Shown here: piece by piece, positions 1-9,779 of the stretch
Layout: every line of letters begins with the position of its first letter
Numbering within the stretch: position 1 is the stretch's first letter
Assembly (NCBI RefSeq): GCF_000006565.2
Contig: NW_017382967.1
Location: forward strand, 1-11,704
Reading direction: 5' to 3'
Length of the DNA stretch: 11,704 bases
DNA from: Toxoplasma gondii ME49
Taxonomy: Eukaryota; Apicomplexa; Conoidasida; Eucoccidiorida; Sarcocystidae
Notes under the pieces: generated by a model
Database searches by the model: none
What the model saw: only the letters and a program-made list of their open reading frames with translations
Told to the model about the DNA's origin: nothing
Made by a program: the position numbers and the translations under genes

Positions 1-3000
1 CATGCGTTGTATTGCAGTATCTGATGACAGTAAGCGGGAAATGCGGAAAGGTCGATAGCCGTAAAATTCTGTGCCCCAGACGTACATGACGAAGGCAGAG
101 CCTTCTGCCGTGAGAGATTCAGACCACGTTTACAAGGCGTTGGTACAGTGTCACTAGCTGATCAGCCTCTGAGTATGAAACCTACTGGGAATTCGACTCA
201 CGTGAACGAAAATGCACACGAATACGAAAGAGGCTGTTGTAGCATGCAACGTTTTAAATTCCCATCCTGCTGCTACTTCTCTAACTAGATAAGTAACGCA
301 CTTCGCTTCGACGGTCTGGTGATAGAGCCATGCCAGCTACATCGTCGAGCACCGTGTACCAGATGGTCATTTTTCGGCGAAATTCGTTTGCTAGTTGGTA
401 GACTCCTGGAGACGCCTTAACGCTCTGTTGATGCTCCGACGTACCAATTTATTCCTCCCACGACAGAGCAAGCCTCGAGTGACCACCAAGGAATGTGCCA
501 GTGTCTTGAACAGTGGCGTCACGACAAGTATTGAATCTTTTCCAGAGGACGAATATTGTCCGGCACGTACCGAAAGGAATCCCCGTGCACACGTCTGAGA
601 TGTACGCCGAATAAAACCTGAGAATGGAGCTGATGGCGTCGACTGCAAATATCGGTGCAGATCCTGTCGTCGGCTGAGCCGTCTGACGTCCGGCCCAAAA
701 GCGCTCGGACTCTGAAAATACAACACAGAGTCTTGATGGTGATGCAACGGTAGGGTTAGGCGGTTTTTGCTCGTTGTTGATGTGCGGTTGACTTGTGAGA
801 AGTGCCAATCACTGCGAATGTGTCGGTGGATCATACAGCTGGAAAAAGCGCAGCAGGATCCGTGCACACAATTCTGCACGGCTGATAGAAGGATCGTCGA
901 GTATCACGAGAAGCGAACTGAGATGAGTTGCGTGCACTCCAAGCAGCGATAGGAACACCCTTTCAGCCGTCAGCGCTATCCAGCTTCACCGGTCGCCCCT
1001 GTGGTATGCCATCATGCGCCACGACGTTGCGTGAGACTCCTATCACCGTAGAGACGGAACTGTTGACAGGGTACGATGCAGCGTGTCAACACAAAGAGGA
1101 CTGAGTCTAGCTTTTCGAGAGTGTTAGGCCAAGAAGTGCTTATCGCGAGAGCGCCCAGACGAATCAACCGCTGCGAGTTCTGTGCCCAAGCACTTGAGAC
1201 GTGTCATAAGAAAGAATTCCCTCTTCTGTAAAATATGCTGCACGGTGATATGACCGTGCAAGACTTCGAGTAAATCAAGTGACTCTGTGCATTCCATAGG
1301 TGCCTAAGGTAAGTGCATTTGGCCTATGATCTTCCTTGGCAGTCCGCCAAGGTTCGGGGAGATACGGATAGAAAATCGCCTTTAGTGGTGAGAGTGTGAA
1401 GGTTGGTTGTGAGGGTGAAAGGAAGTGGGGAGAAACACAGGCCAAGTGAAAAGTGTCTCCGGCCATCCCCTTCTCAAAGGGCAATTCCATCGCGATGTTA
1501 AGATGCATTGCGGGAGCTTTGCAGTCACGGATAGGGAGTCTCCACGTAACGCATTGTCTCATTACATCGGTTTGTTGGCGATCTGCACTGGCATATTTAA
1601 TGGAAGCCCTCCCCAAGAGACAACGGACGACCACGCGAATATGAATTTGTTGTGCAAGCGTTGCCGACTCACGAGCGCACGTGACATGGGGGCTGAAGGT
1701 ATAACATAGAATGAGCAAGCGGGCGGGTGTGCACGCGTGCATGGATGGGAGCCCGTTCAGAGTTCGACAATCTTCTGTGGAGTTTTCCAAGAGCAGTGTT
1801 CCCGCGTTCTGGAGACGACAGGCTGGTGGAGGAGCGATATGCAAAATGACTGATAACGCGGTCAGCAGTGTCGGACGACTCCTCACAGTTGGAGAGATGG
1901 GTTTGCAGTCTAGGTAAGAACCTTCACTCGAATCCTTGTTGCATTGGCATTCGTTGGGGTGCTTTAGGGGTATCCCCTTTTACAGCCTGTAAGCATTTGA
2001 TTTCTAGTTGTCTCGGAGGCGTGATAACTCGTTTCAACGTTGCATCTTGTCGTTGCCCGAGTAGGGTTCTATCAAGATGCGTATTGGGATAAGGGTGAGG
2101 CAAAAATAATAGGGCGTGCCTGTGACCAATAATGGTCAAGTCAAAATTTTAAAGCGATAGCCTGAAGTACAGAGTCCTTCACACACGCGGGGCAAGCACC
2201 ACGTTAAACATAAAATGCCCGCGTATGGAGCGAGCCGCTGGATTCAGAATTAGTTGGCTTATCCTACCAAACGGACCTCGAGTGCAGATACAGGCGCAGA
2301 ACCATGATGTGCATGAAACGTGCCCGATCGGAACAGCGGGAACGACGGCTGCGGGGGCAAAATATAAGTGTTTCCCCGTATGGTGGACTCATAACATCTC
2401 TAGCGCCTGGTCCCTCGGTCTGCCCCAAGAGTGACCACTAAATCTGCACGGTTTCAACGATTGTTGATTAACGGTAGCTGTGTGGTAGCGTCCACACGGT
2501 GACTAAGGCTGCTCTACTGCCGTTAACAGAATATGCACATGCCAAAATGAACAACAACGACAGGTCACTTAGCTTTTGTTTCAGAGAGGGTGACAACAGG
2601 CTCACATGTAGGGTCGACAGTCCACCATGACCGCGCCACTCCATCCGATGCCTCTCAACCATGGTCCTGCATTACATGCCTAAACCCTGAAAGCTCACCG
2701 ATTGTTCTTCAAGCCTCCACTACGTGTGCAAACGCATCCGCAGAGAAAAACGAACCTGGATATAGAGATACAGGAGATCGTCATTTTGGTTTTCCAGTCC
2801 CTGCAAGTGAGTTTGGTGGTTTTTAGGAACTCGCCGTGGGTTGACGGCATCGGAAAAGGGTAATGCAGCAGTATATATTTTTCTCTCGCCGGCGTCCGCG
2901 CTACTCCCAGTATCTCGATTGAGCTCCGAATGCACCAGAGAAACCAGTGCAGGGGGCAAGCCACGGTGATAGAACCTGCATCGAGGTGTGGTGCGAGGCC

Positions 3001-3120
3001 GTGCCTGCAGTGTGTCGCTATTAGCTGACACACAGCAGTAGCCAACCGACGTTGGTTTCCGTATCAATCCTTCTAAATACCATTCTCGCATGGTCCCAAC
3101 TGTGCAAGTCCGGAACCGTG
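1..3120. other. Intergenic DNA, nothing recognisable
   Basis: I recognise no gene, RNA or mobile element here. The longest open frame is 203 codons on the minus strand (1275-1886). It has no domain, signal peptide or repeat that I know, and open frames in other phases overlap it. Two overlapping minus-strand frames (391-879 and 449-808) are also long for random sequence, but I cannot assign them. A perfect 8-bp inverted repeat with a 6-base loop lies at 1239-1260, which is expected by chance in a window of this size. The region may hold older transposon remains that are no longer readable by eye. Confidence 0.5.
1381..1440. repeat. Purine-rich G/GA stretch, possible stray copy of the 3.1-3.7 kb repeat
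   Basis: This 60-bp stretch is made mostly of GTGAG, GGTTG and GGAAG words with very few cytosines. It resembles the purine-rich half of the tandem repeat at 3130-3735, where GTGAGA, TTGGAAGG and GGTGAAGG occur in similar order. The similarity is in composition and short words only. It could be a dispersed fragment of the same repeat or simple compositional bias. Confidence 0.25.
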
Positions 3121-3129
3121 AAGAATTCC

Positions 3130-3735
3130 TGTGAGAGGGGAGGGGCAATGGTAATTGCATGTGCTTGCGCGGACAGTCTTGGTATGACACCTGGTTTGTG
3201 GACTGCTGTGGGTTCCATGTCAGAACACCGTTGGAATAAGGTTGTGGACAGCCACAGAAGGTGAGGATCGGTTTGCCTTTCATTTGGTTTCGTGTGTTGT
3301 TTGGAGTGCCATATGCGGCTGAGCGAGTGCCTGAAGGGTGCTGCGTGAGACTGTTGGTGAAGGTGGACTAGGAAGGAAGGCGAACGTATGTGGTCGGATA
3401 GTTTCGGTCAGGGAAATATGAGGTAACATATTGTTTGCGGAAGCCATAGGTCCATATCAGAGCACCGTTGGAATGTGACTATTTACAGGCACAGAAGGTG
3501 AGAATCCCGTCGTTTATGTGTTGCTTTTTGTCTGTTGGGTGAGTGAATGGACTCACGCGAGCGATAGCCGGAAGAGGGCTGGTGAGAGTGGAGTTGGAAG
3601 GTAGGAGACACGTTGATGGTCGGGTCGGTGCGTGCGGGGGGGGGACATGATATTATGCTTGCTTTGAGAACGGCCGTGAGCTCCGTGTCAGGACTTTTTG
3701 GAATGTGGTTGTGAGCTGCCACAGGTGGCGCGGGT
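3130..3735. repeat. Degenerate tandem repeat, period about 231-237 bp
   Basis: Three copies of one segment start at about 3214, 3451 and 3682. The best conserved core reads TCAGAACACCGTTGGAAT at 3219-3236 and differs by one base in the copy at 3456-3473. The third copy (from 3682) is more diverged. In copies 1 and 2 the core is followed 15-20 bases later by CACAGAAGGTGAG. The parts between cores also align: a purine-rich block with GGAAGG, then an ATG/GTTG block, then a TTTG-rich block before the next core. A partial left-hand copy seems to begin near 3130. Copy 2-3 spacing holds a run of nine G at 3636-3644. The array is G-rich on the plus strand. It could be a decayed minisatellite or satellite, or repeated promoter monomers of a mobile element. 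Confidence 0.65.
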
Positions 3736-3739
3736 CCTT

Positions 3740-4950
3740 GTGTCCCCACCGCTATGGTAAGCAAGTTGTTTTTGAGTTGCGAATCGTCTTTGCCCTGGAC
3801 TGCTATTTTGTGGTGTGAGACAGTAGCAGTGGATGGGAGGTTAAGGTGCACCGTCACAGGTAATCCGTTAGGTGGACCTGCTGTCTTAAAGGATTTTACG
3901 TGATGACAGGGCCTTAGCTCAGCAGCAAGCGGGGTCCACTGGAGATTTCAAAGAGTGTCACTGTATAGGGTCGGCAATTGTAGGGGACTCTCGTAGAGGC
4001 ACACAGGATGCACAACTCTAAGATCCTATTTATCGTTTCCGGTTTCGCGTATTCTGAGATATGTTCCCATCGCCGACTGAAGTAGCAGGAGGTTGCATGT
4101 GATGTCCTTGGATGCAAAAACGCGTCGAACTAGATTTGCGTCCGTGACGAATACCTTAACTGCTAAAGTGCACAGAAACCGCAATACAGTCTCAACCAGC
4201 TTTATTTGACTAACGGATTCTCTGGAACGACATTGTCATCTTTTATGGTGGATCTTCGCTCCAGGGTTTCGTGATGGTACGTTTGGATCGAAGCGATACA
4301 AGGGTAACTTCATGTGCAAGGTCACTCCTGAGCACTGTGGGAAATAGAGGAGTCGATGCTTTGTTTTGTCCCGCATGGTAGAGCTTTGCTCTCCCGCACC
4401 CGCGTCATCGTCGCACGTACATGTAAGATGCACTCGTACTCAATACAGTGCTACTACGCCCTTGGTGGCTGCTGCGTAAGGCCTGAATTCCCGCGTTGTA
4501 ACGGAAAACCTCTCTCGAATAGTTACGGCCAACCTGGAACATGCGCGTATCAATTAATCTTCCAGTTCTCTATTCACAAATGAATTGCCCGTTGGTAGCC
4601 ACTTCAGCGAATGCTATTGTTATGCCACACACGTGAGTGGGGGTGCCGATTTCCTAGATTTCCTACGTAAGGTGCCTGTGCTTTTTTTATACCTGTTCTA
4701 GTCGAGAAGATGGGCTTCCACGAAAAAGGAAGGTTTAAAGGTTGCCATGTACGCCTTCGAACTTGTACTGCTCAAGGAAGGAGGCACAAAGTATTTATGA
4801 TGGTGAGACACATCTATATGTTAGAACTCCTCTGTAAATCGACTGCGTAACCAACTCAGGACCAACAGCAGCACGTGGTGCATTTAACTGCTTACAGAGA
4901 TTGCATGATACTTGTGAATTCTCACGTCGATACTGTTGCAACTTCAAAGG
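3740..4950. other. Unassigned DNA between the tandem repeat and the LINE relic
   Basis: No coding domain or RNA is recognised. If the LINE relic downstream were full length, its endonuclease and linker would lie about here. I looked for endonuclease landmarks (a GDFN-like motif and a terminal SDH motif) in the plus-strand frames near 4200-4600 and did not find them. A 75-codon plus-strand frame at 4356-4583 is fairly rich in cysteine but has no start context, signal peptide or known cysteine spacing that I can support. Confidence 0.4.
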
Positions 4951-5739
4951 AAGGTTTGTTTTGTACCCTTCTTTCTTCCTGCTCGAATACGACGTTCTTT
5001 GGTCCCCTTATTAGAGAGTGGTCGCGCAGAAGATGACTTACTTGGGATGCTTTTACGGTACTTATCTGGCGTCATGCGCGGTGAGGAAACGGAGCGGCTG
5101 CGACTCGTTTTTCGTGTGGCTTTCTCTCGTCTTCTTCATGTCGATGACACCGGTTTACATGCGTTCGAAAATGTATCACTCTTTGTATCGGCTTACATAA
5201 TGAAGGGTGTGCCGCCAGCATAGGTTTTTGAACTGGCAGACGCCCCCTTTCAGGACAAAGCGAATGCTGCGGACTTAAGGTGATTTCAGAACAATTTTAT
5301 GCGTTTGTCGGTTTCCGGTTCTCGCACATTGATCCCACGAAGACCGTGAGAGATCTGCAAGCTCTAGCCTGTCGCGCCGATGTGTGTGTGCAACCTCAAT
5401 GAACAGGAAGTAAGCCTTTAACGCTTGACTAGATTGGAATAATAAAGCTTCATTGCAGAGGCAAAAAGTATTTCTGCACAGCGCGTACTGCAGGTCAGGT
5501 CAAGAACACGTAGACATCCGATAAGCCGGTGAAGCTGTGGCTATGTGTGTATCATTTGTCTTCCACAGCGCAAATTTCACTTTAGATCTCCGCACGTGGC
5601 GCTTCATATTGGTGCCTATACACGTTCATGGGATGCACACATCCGGCCGCATAGAGTAAGCGAATACGTGAAGAGCCCTCTGCCGCCGCTTGTGCCACTA
5701 CTCATCCAGCTAATAGTCAGCACAAATGCCAACACCTGA
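4951..5739 (+). mobile_element. Relic of a non-LTR retrotransposon (LINE) reverse transcriptase
   Basis: An intact element would copy its own RNA into DNA at a nicked target site. Four landmarks of LINE reverse transcriptases, of the broad Jockey/I/R1 kind, lie in order. First, at about 4969-5040, a segment reading ARIRRSLVPLLESGR matches the usual RL..LE stretch before the Q.GFR motif. Second, HVDDTGLHAFENVS at 5137-5178 matches catalytic motif A (hydrophobic, D, then AFDNV), with two extra residues. Third, KGVPPA, stop, V at 5203-5226 matches motif B (GVPQGSV). Fourth, in another frame, FYAFV at 5295-5309 sits where FYADD is expected, so both catalytic aspartates are lost. A third segment at 5569-5736 contains SWDAHI and VSEYVKS and resembles the SW..H motif after the palm. 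The spacing between motifs A and B is tens of residues too short, and the reading frame changes at least twice. No 3' tail or target duplication is visible. The clade is uncertain. Confidence 0.6.
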
Positions 5740-6159
5740 CGTTTGCATATTGGCACAAATTCAGTGATCCACCGGTGAAAAGCTGGTAATTTGAGGTGTA
5801 GAAATCGGTGCTCGTTCTTCGCCTGGCATGGATCTTTAATGCCATAAGGCCCGGTGCTCAGTGTCGACCAGAAGCATGGACCTGATACTGGGAATAAAAA
5901 TGATATGCCTAAACGATACTTCGCAAACCATTTGGGCAATTAACTCTCAGCAACTAAGTGACGGCACTGCAGTGCTACGAGATTTCGATAATGGATGGAC
6001 GCTTTCTCAATTGGCGTAACGTGGCTGTCCTAAACCCTCACAGATCTGCAGCCATCACGAGATGTATCACCGACCACTGCATCGGTGCCTAAAGCGTGTA
6101 TATTTGGTTCCACCTGTCTCGCAGCAGGGGAGTGAGAAATGTCTCAATCCGTTCAAGAG
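5740..6159. other. Unassigned spacer between LINE and Tc1 relics
   Basis: No recognisable domain was found. A minus-strand open frame of 107 codons (5616-5939) overlaps this stretch and the end of the LINE relic. It matches nothing I know and is probably fortuitous. The 3' end of the LINE and the left terminal repeat of the Tc1-like element should lie here, but no poly-A, short 3' repeat or inverted repeat could be identified by eye. Confidence 0.35.
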
Positions 6160-6830
6160 TGTAACAGGCACTCATAATCGGAGTTGTGAGGAACCGACAT
6201 GCTATGTCAGAGTGCACAAGCAGCCTTAGTCAGTTTAGGCGGAGGGAACTCAGGATACAGAACGCACGTTGGCTACGTTGTGATTGACTAAACACAACAG
6301 TGCTCAACCGGCAGGTACTCAGAATTGCCATATATAATGTGAAACCCGACAACGGCGCTAGGGGCCACTTTGGTCTGATGTGCAAGGTGCACGCTGACTG
6401 CCGGAATAGCAACTCGACCGCTTGCAAGGCAGATGACGCCTCATTTTGCGTTGCTACCACAGCACGGTTCTACCTCGTTTAGGCGATGCATCGCTAGTGC
6501 GAACGCGCACGCACACGAATACGGGAGCCCGAGAGGGGAGGAAAAACTCAGAAAGCCACGGGATGTACGGATCACCACTTATTCGTCATGTGTGAGCATT
6601 ATAGGGGTTTCCCCAGGCAGAACTGTTACTGTAGAGAGAGGCACGCAGTCAGTGTACTTAGAACTCAGCCCGGTTTGTGGCGCTCTCTCACACGAGAGCG
6701 GTCCTGTATTTCTCCAAGACAATGCGAAAGATAGTACTCGAACTGTGTGTTGAAGAACAGTGTTGCAGTTCTGCCTCTCGTCGTACCGTCTGCCTCATTC
6801 GGATCTTCAAATCCATCGCAGCGTCATACC
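6160..6830 (+). mobile_element. Relic of a Tc1/mariner-like DDE transposase
   Basis: The active enzyme would cut and paste its own transposon at TA sites. Several transposase landmarks lie in order. TVLNRQVLRIAIYNVKPDNG, from about 6297, resembles the second half of the helix-turn-helix DNA-binding region (TV.NRL...GL). ATTARFYLV at 6453-6479 sits where the first catalytic motif (TDESRF.L) is expected, so that Asp and Glu are gone. In another frame, from about 6517, YGSPRGEEKL matches the GER motif. It is followed by GRTVTVERGT and GPVFLQDNAKDSTRTV (6700-6747), a clear match to the second catalytic motif F.QDNA..H. Then RKIVLELCVEEQCC (6725-6766, another frame) and VLPLVVPSASFGSSNP (6768-6815, a third frame) match the stretch LPWPARSPDLNPIEH, with the third acidic residue lost. 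At least three frame changes and several stops show it is dead. No terminal inverted repeats were found. Confidence 0.65.
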
Positions 6831-6906
6831 GCAGGTGTCAAACGCATCACATAACAAAACGATCAGTAAACGCTGAGAGGGATCAAGAAAACTATAGACA
6901 GTATGA

Positions 6907-7227
6907 TATCTGTACGGGTCTGAACGTTTCCTGCTGTCGCTGGTGAAACACAGCTTTTGGCGGTACGTGATCGGGACGATTGTTCGCGTTGAGAGGGAAC
7001 GGAGGCGCTGGTTGACAGCTGTGTCACTTCCGGACCTAATTGGTGACGCACAGAGGGGTATCTATTTGCCTTGCGTCGCCTTCCATTTGCAAGTGGATTT
7101 GTTTATTTCGCCGTATTCCAGAAGGTACTATGTACATCGGAACCAACTGAGCGTTGTTACGGGTCCACAGTTCGCTGGTGCCCTTCGACGTGTGTCAGAG
7201 AGGAAAGGTATCAATTTTGGTTGCTAG
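6907..7227 (+). mobile_element. Probable fragment of a Ty3/Gypsy-type integrase
   Basis: This plus-strand frame stays open for 106 codons, bounded by TGA at 6904 and TAG at 7225. Two parts resemble the catalytic core of Gypsy integrases. VDLFISPYSRRYYV (7093-7134) matches the first motif, where an Asp is followed by LFGP and later R-Y-hydrophobic. VVTGPQFAGALRRVSERKG (about 7153-7209) matches the second motif, usually SD.G.QF followed by a helix, with the catalytic Asp replaced or lost. In family members about 50 residues separate these motifs; here only a few do, so an internal deletion is inferred. The zinc-binding HHCC region is not recognisable upstream. AAAG|GTATCA at the end looks like a splice donor, and a host exon is the main alternative. 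It lies upstream of the Gypsy reverse transcriptase relic, the reverse of pol gene order, so it is probably from another copy. Confidence 0.42.
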
Positions 7228-7229
7228 AT

Positions 7230-8100
7230 GCTGGCGACTAGGCAGCTGTGGGTCAAGAGGTCAGTGGCATGATATAACTAGTCGGTAAATCAACCATCCG
7301 TGTCTTCACTCTTCACAAGACGTCGCGTGTGGAGGTGAGCGACGTCGCAGTACTAGTTAGCATTGTTGCAGTAGAGAAGACCAAATGACCTCCCGCTAGC
7401 TTTTCTTCTGGACTTGATCGAACTTGCATTTTCCAGTTGATGCGAGAAGAATACAAGACTAGTTTGTGTCAGTTTTGTTAACACATCCAGCCACTTCCTA
7501 ATGCGGGCCGGTTTTCAGACGACTTGTGTCTGTTGGATCTCATGGTGTACGCCCCTACAGCGTACTTACTGATGGAAGAACATTTCGGAAGCCGATTTCG
7601 ATTCAACAATGAAATTCACCTTTCGCTGACTAAGCGCTAGCTACTGAAGCACCACTTCCTGCAGCAGGGGACTGGTAGAATCGTAAGATCGTTATGCCTT
7701 TTTGTTGACCCTCGCGGCGGCACCTGTCTTTTGCGAAGCGGTGACCACTCAATGAAGTAAGCCGGCAAGACGGTGCGCATGTTGTAGCAGCACATAGGTT
7801 CAGGCGCTCATTATCGTGACGGCTACTCCACGATGACGAGAGTTGATTTTGTGGTAAACGAAGCTGTTATCTTTCTTCGACATGGTAGTGGAATGGTAAT
7901 CTGTCTTACTGACAAACGTCAGAATGCGACCTCGTCTGAGCTGGCTCCAATATTTTTTAACTCGTATGTGTGTTTTCTCACATGATAAGACAATCGGTGA
8001 TTATTCAGGACGTCTTCGTACATTCATTGTCTCCCTCTGTACAATGACTGCTGCAGCTGTGTTGCACCTACCAGTCACATGATGTGAGTTCACGGTTGTT
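7230..8100. other. Unassigned DNA between integrase-like and reverse transcriptase relics
   Basis: No domain is recognised. If the Gypsy element at 8118-8845 were complete, its gag, protease and the start of the reverse transcriptase would be here. I found no aspartic protease D-T/S-G motif and no gag CCHC knuckle. A short direct repeat of GACGTCGC occurs at about 7320 and 7343, with no obvious meaning. Confidence 0.35.
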
Positions 8101-8117
8101 TCTCTGGGTACGCGACA

Positions 8118-8845
8118 GTGTGGGTGTTTTACGAAGTGTTGCGAGTTCAGCCATATGATTTTGTCTACGGGAATCATAGTGACGGCCAAAAGACATTTGG
8201 AAAGTCGTGCGTTTGCCGTGGAGATGAACCGCTACCAACTGTGTCACGAGAAAACACTGCTTCCGATGAACTACAGCAACTCGAAAATGATTCGTACAGA
8301 TGTAGTCAGAATGGTGGCTGCTGAGTCGCCCAGGCTATCTTCGCTACCTGAGCAGAAGAGTACTCGGCGTTGTTCACGGCATCAATGTGTTCTATTGAAA
8401 GGGCACAATGCTTCTATAGGTTCCTGCTCGAACCGGTGTCACAAGGTGAAGAAGGTGAGCAAAACTTGACCTCGGCGTCGCTTACCAATCTGCAGATGCC
8501 GCGTGCGTGGGAGCATTGGACTACAGTGAAGGTTTACACTGGCGTTTTCGTGTTCTGTACTCTACACCTCACAGAAGCAGGCTCTAGCAGAGTCACTCTG
8601 TACAACGTGCTCTGAAATACAGCTCGTAAGCACGCACGAAAAGAGCCACTGGACCAGAGGTCGCAGCGGGCTACTGTGTACCTGCGATCAAGGAACAGAC
8701 GGGACGGATTATCTCACTCTTGCAGCGATTGACACATGGGTGAAGGCTCACTTGTTTCGGCAGTGGCGTCAGCATATATTTCTTCCCGTTTCCTCTGCAG
8801 CGGACCAGAGCAGGAGCAAATCTTCTACATTCGGCCGATGTAGTG
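8118..8845 (+). mobile_element. Relic of a Ty3/Gypsy retrotransposon reverse transcriptase
   Basis: A functional copy would reverse-transcribe an LTR retrotransposon RNA. One reading frame carries the landmarks in the right order. HSDGQKTFGKSCV (8175-8213) resembles KKDG..RFCVDYR. DEPLPTV (8223-8243) and DELQ (8265-8276) match the D.YPLP...ELL..L segment. FTASM (8373-8387) and CFYRFLLEP (8409-8435) match the motif around the first catalytic Asp (ALDL.SGY.Q). HWTTVKVYTGVFVF (about 8517-8555) matches W....VYLDDVVVFS, with the catalytic Asp pair lost. TVYLRSRNRRDGL (8673-8711) has the exact length of V.YLGH.VS.DG, and AYISSRFL (8772-8795) fits YYRRF. Stops interrupt at 8322, 8349, 8613 and 8730, yet the frame never shifts, though a few residues are inserted or missing. 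No LTR, primer site or RNase H is recognisable. Confidence 0.7.
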
Positions 8846-9779
8846 AGTACACTGAAGCGATGTAGCCTAGCATAGCGTTGCCTCAGCGTGAGATAAAGGT
8901 AAATGAGCAATAGACAGAAAGAAATCACAATATATCATTAGGAGTATCCCAACAAACTATAGGGAGTGAGCAAAATCATTCTGGTCGTCCACTGCAGGCG
9001 ATCCATTGCCGTTGCCGTGTACCATGGCAGAAGCTAGCTTACCTTTTCCCGGTGACTTTTTCAAAGAAATAAGCTTTCCACAGCAGTGATTCGGTCTTGT
9101 GTGTCAGTGGGAAAGACGGATATAATTACTGATGTGTTGTACGGACTCCGTATTCCTGTATTGTTGTGGTTATGATGCCGAACTTCCAACTGTAGAAATA
9201 GAGGGTGGGGGACGTCGTAATCACAAAATGTACGCTTCGCCGACGAACAATCAAACTAGTTCGTGATTGGCTCACATGTAGGAACACGGATTGCTTCGTC
9301 ATGGCGCGGAAACTGTCGGCCTTTTGCCCTTAGAAATTCCATAGCTTCTGTCACTGACTATCGACTTTGACTCCCTTCATGCGCTCGAGAAGATTGTACG
9401 CGGTGATGTGGATGGACTGACGGCACATGATACATTCTAGTGACGCATAAGGCTGCCTTCCGCAGCCTCATAGACCTACCAGTTGTTCGGGAATTTTGCT
9501 TGGATTTCGGGACTGGCCACAAAGACGATAGAAGCTCACCACTGTGGTAGCGTTGGTCGATGGTAGCTCGCCGTGAGAAAAGAACGTATGCCCACATTGT
9601 ACAACGACTGAGGAGTCACCGTTTCTCTACATCCGAGTTGGTGTTTAGGCACCGAAATGCAAAAAGAAATTGCTTGCTTTTGGCTCGGTAGCAAGTATAT
9701 TCACCACACTGACCGGAGAAGCAGCAACACCGTAATGGTTGATCCTGAAAAGGCAGGTGCTGACGCTGCGCAAATAAAA
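8846..9779. other. Unassigned DNA between the Gypsy and YqaJ relics
   Basis: RNase H and integrase of the preceding Gypsy element should follow here but are not recognisable. A minus-strand open frame of 79 codons (9358-9597) and a plus-strand one starting with TIDFDSLHALEKIV near 9355 have no known match. The sequence may be unrelated host DNA or an over-decayed part of the element. Confidence 0.35.

Noticed and set aside
721..830. Gypsy integrase-like word RRFLLVVDV on the plus strand
   Set aside because: Only one short segment matches, its frame has stops directly upstream and no second motif follows.
1239..1260. Perfect 8-bp hairpin with a 6-base loop
   Set aside because: About one such hairpin is expected by chance in this length of sequence, and it has no T-run or gene beside it.
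1275..1886. 203-codon minus-strand open frame as a real gene
   Set aside because: No recognisable domain, no supporting splice or start context, and competing open frames on the other strand. It could be chance in an 11.7 kb window.
4356..4583. Cysteine-containing small protein
   Set aside because: No signal peptide at the start and the cysteine spacing fits no family I can name.
4936..8615. A multi-exon plus-strand host gene built from the open frames at 4936, 5280, 5569, 6943, 8118 and 8352 using plausible GT/AG sites
   Set aside because: Joining exons needs introns of 36-47 bases or gives inconsistent phases, while the same frames match ordered transposon motifs from different element classes.
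2600..9283. 14-base word GGCTCACATGTAGG present near 2599 and near 9268
   Set aside because: A single exact 14-mer repeat is not unlikely in 11.7 kb, and the similarity does not extend beyond it.
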